DNA of 64,000 bases from Flavobacteriales bacterium (GTDB taxonomy: Bacteria; Bacteroidota; Bacteroidia; Flavobacteriales_F; PHOS-HE28), in NCBI GenBank assembly GCA_016703105.1, contig JADJCS010000007.1, positions 248,001-312,000 of the forward strand. Reading direction: 5' to 3'. The notes below the pieces were generated by a model that was not told the DNA's origin, did not search any database, and saw nothing but the letters and a program-made list of their open reading frames with translations. Within the stretch, counting starts at the first letter, position 1, and each line of letters begins with the position of its first letter. Of the stretch, positions 63,731-64,000 are shown piece after piece. The position numbers were made by a program, and so were the translations under genes.

Positions 63731-64000
63731 ATGCCCGACCCGCACATTGACCTCACCTACCTAGAGCGCTTGTACAAAGGCGACAGGGCGCGCATAGCCC
63801 AGTGGATCCACATCTACCTGGAGGAGGCTCCGGCGCAATTTCAGCGGTTGTCCGATAGTCTGGAGAAGAATGATACGGAACGCCTCGCCAGCGCCGCGCA
63901 TGACCTTCGCCCGCAAGCGCACTACGTGGGCGCGGTGCGCATGCTGGAACTGCTCATCGCCATCGGGCAACGGGCGCGCGAGGATAGCGCCAACGCATGC
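63731..64000 (+). CDS. Hpt-domain phosphotransfer protein (3' partial)
   Basis: The first 90 codons of an open frame running off the window: MPDPHIDLTYLERLYKGDRA, then IHIYLEEAPAQFQRLSDSLE and ERLASAAHDLRPQAHYVGAV. The AAHDLRPQA helix is the Hpt active-site region, with the phospho-accepting His near residue 57. The small size and lack of other domains suggest a free-standing Hpt protein that relays phosphate in a multistep phosphorelay. No cognate kinase lies beside it; it is divergent from the permease. Confidence 0.78.
   Translation, partial: MPDPHIDLTYLERLYKGDRARIAQWIHIYLEEAPAQFQRLSDSLEKNDTERLASAAHDLRPQAHYVGAVRMLELLIAIGQRAREDSANAC

Noticed and set aside
1..64000. tRNA, rRNA, insertion sequences and phage genes
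   Set aside because: No cloverleaf, rRNA core sequence, transposase, integrase or phage structural gene was recognised on either strand.

Overview
The window looks like chromosomal DNA of a high-GC member of Bacteroidota, probably a Flavobacteriales-type lineage. The basis is at least 15 secreted proteins ending in type IX secretion system (T9SS) type A sorting domains, a Y_Y_Y/beta-propeller histidine kinase, MuiA, DUF7948, DUF7619 and DUF3347 families, and a recurring TAnnTTTG-like -7 element just upstream of many start codons. The lineage is inferred; no rRNA or tRNA gene was seen.

Layout. 1-8 kb: end of a secreted PHB-depolymerase-like esterase, a dockerin-like protein, a ClC channel, a gamma-glutamyltransferase divergent from a YbdK-type carboxylate-amine ligase, and three small proteins. 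8-16.4 kb: a 2177-residue multidomain surface nucleotidase and a surface beta-propeller protein. 16.7-28 kb: a copper-handling island with a T9SS multicopper oxidase, a T9SS thioredoxin-like protein, a T9SS sialidase-fold protein, an AraC regulator with a metal-binding-like N-terminus, a two-domain HMA protein, a CopA Cu(I) ATPase, an HMA/DUF3347 lipoprotein and a multicopper oxidase fused to a CopB-like barrel. 28-32 kb: a histidine kinase and a NarL-type response regulator. 32-36 kb: a tandemly duplicated two-gene unit (beta-helix protein plus YWFDDD-repeat T9SS protein). 36-47.6 kb: large repeat-bearing surface proteins, an IgGFc-binding-domain protein, MuiA and an LVIVD-type propeller. 47.7-51 kb: three tandem paralogues of an unrecognised T9SS family. 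51-54 kb: a small metabolic and regulatory cluster (MBL hydrolase, DUF4406, GNAT, AraC, DUF1761). 54-64 kb: a TolB-like lipoprotein, a DUF7619 T9SS protein, an NTF2-like lipoprotein, a multi-rhodanese protein, a DUF7948 protein, an ankyrin protein, a MacB/FtsX permease and the start of an Hpt protein.

Sequence quality. From about 54.35 to 61.17 kb almost every gene is broken by single-base losses, mostly in short homopolymers. At 60.08-60.88 kb there is an almost A-free, G-rich block that interrupts two genes. I read this as a poorly resolved assembly junction, so gene models there are reconstructions.

How the genes fit together. Two themes dominate: outer-surface proteins exported by T9SS, several arising by tandem duplication and C-terminal module sharing, and copper detoxification, with cytoplasmic sensing (AraC-HMA), export across the inner membrane (CopA), periplasmic binding (HMA/DUF3347) and oxidation in the periplasm or at the surface (two multicopper oxidases). 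The best candidates for something undescribed are the duplicated beta-helix/YWFDDD unit, the triplicated cysteine-containing T9SS family and the shared SxHC variant HMA domains.
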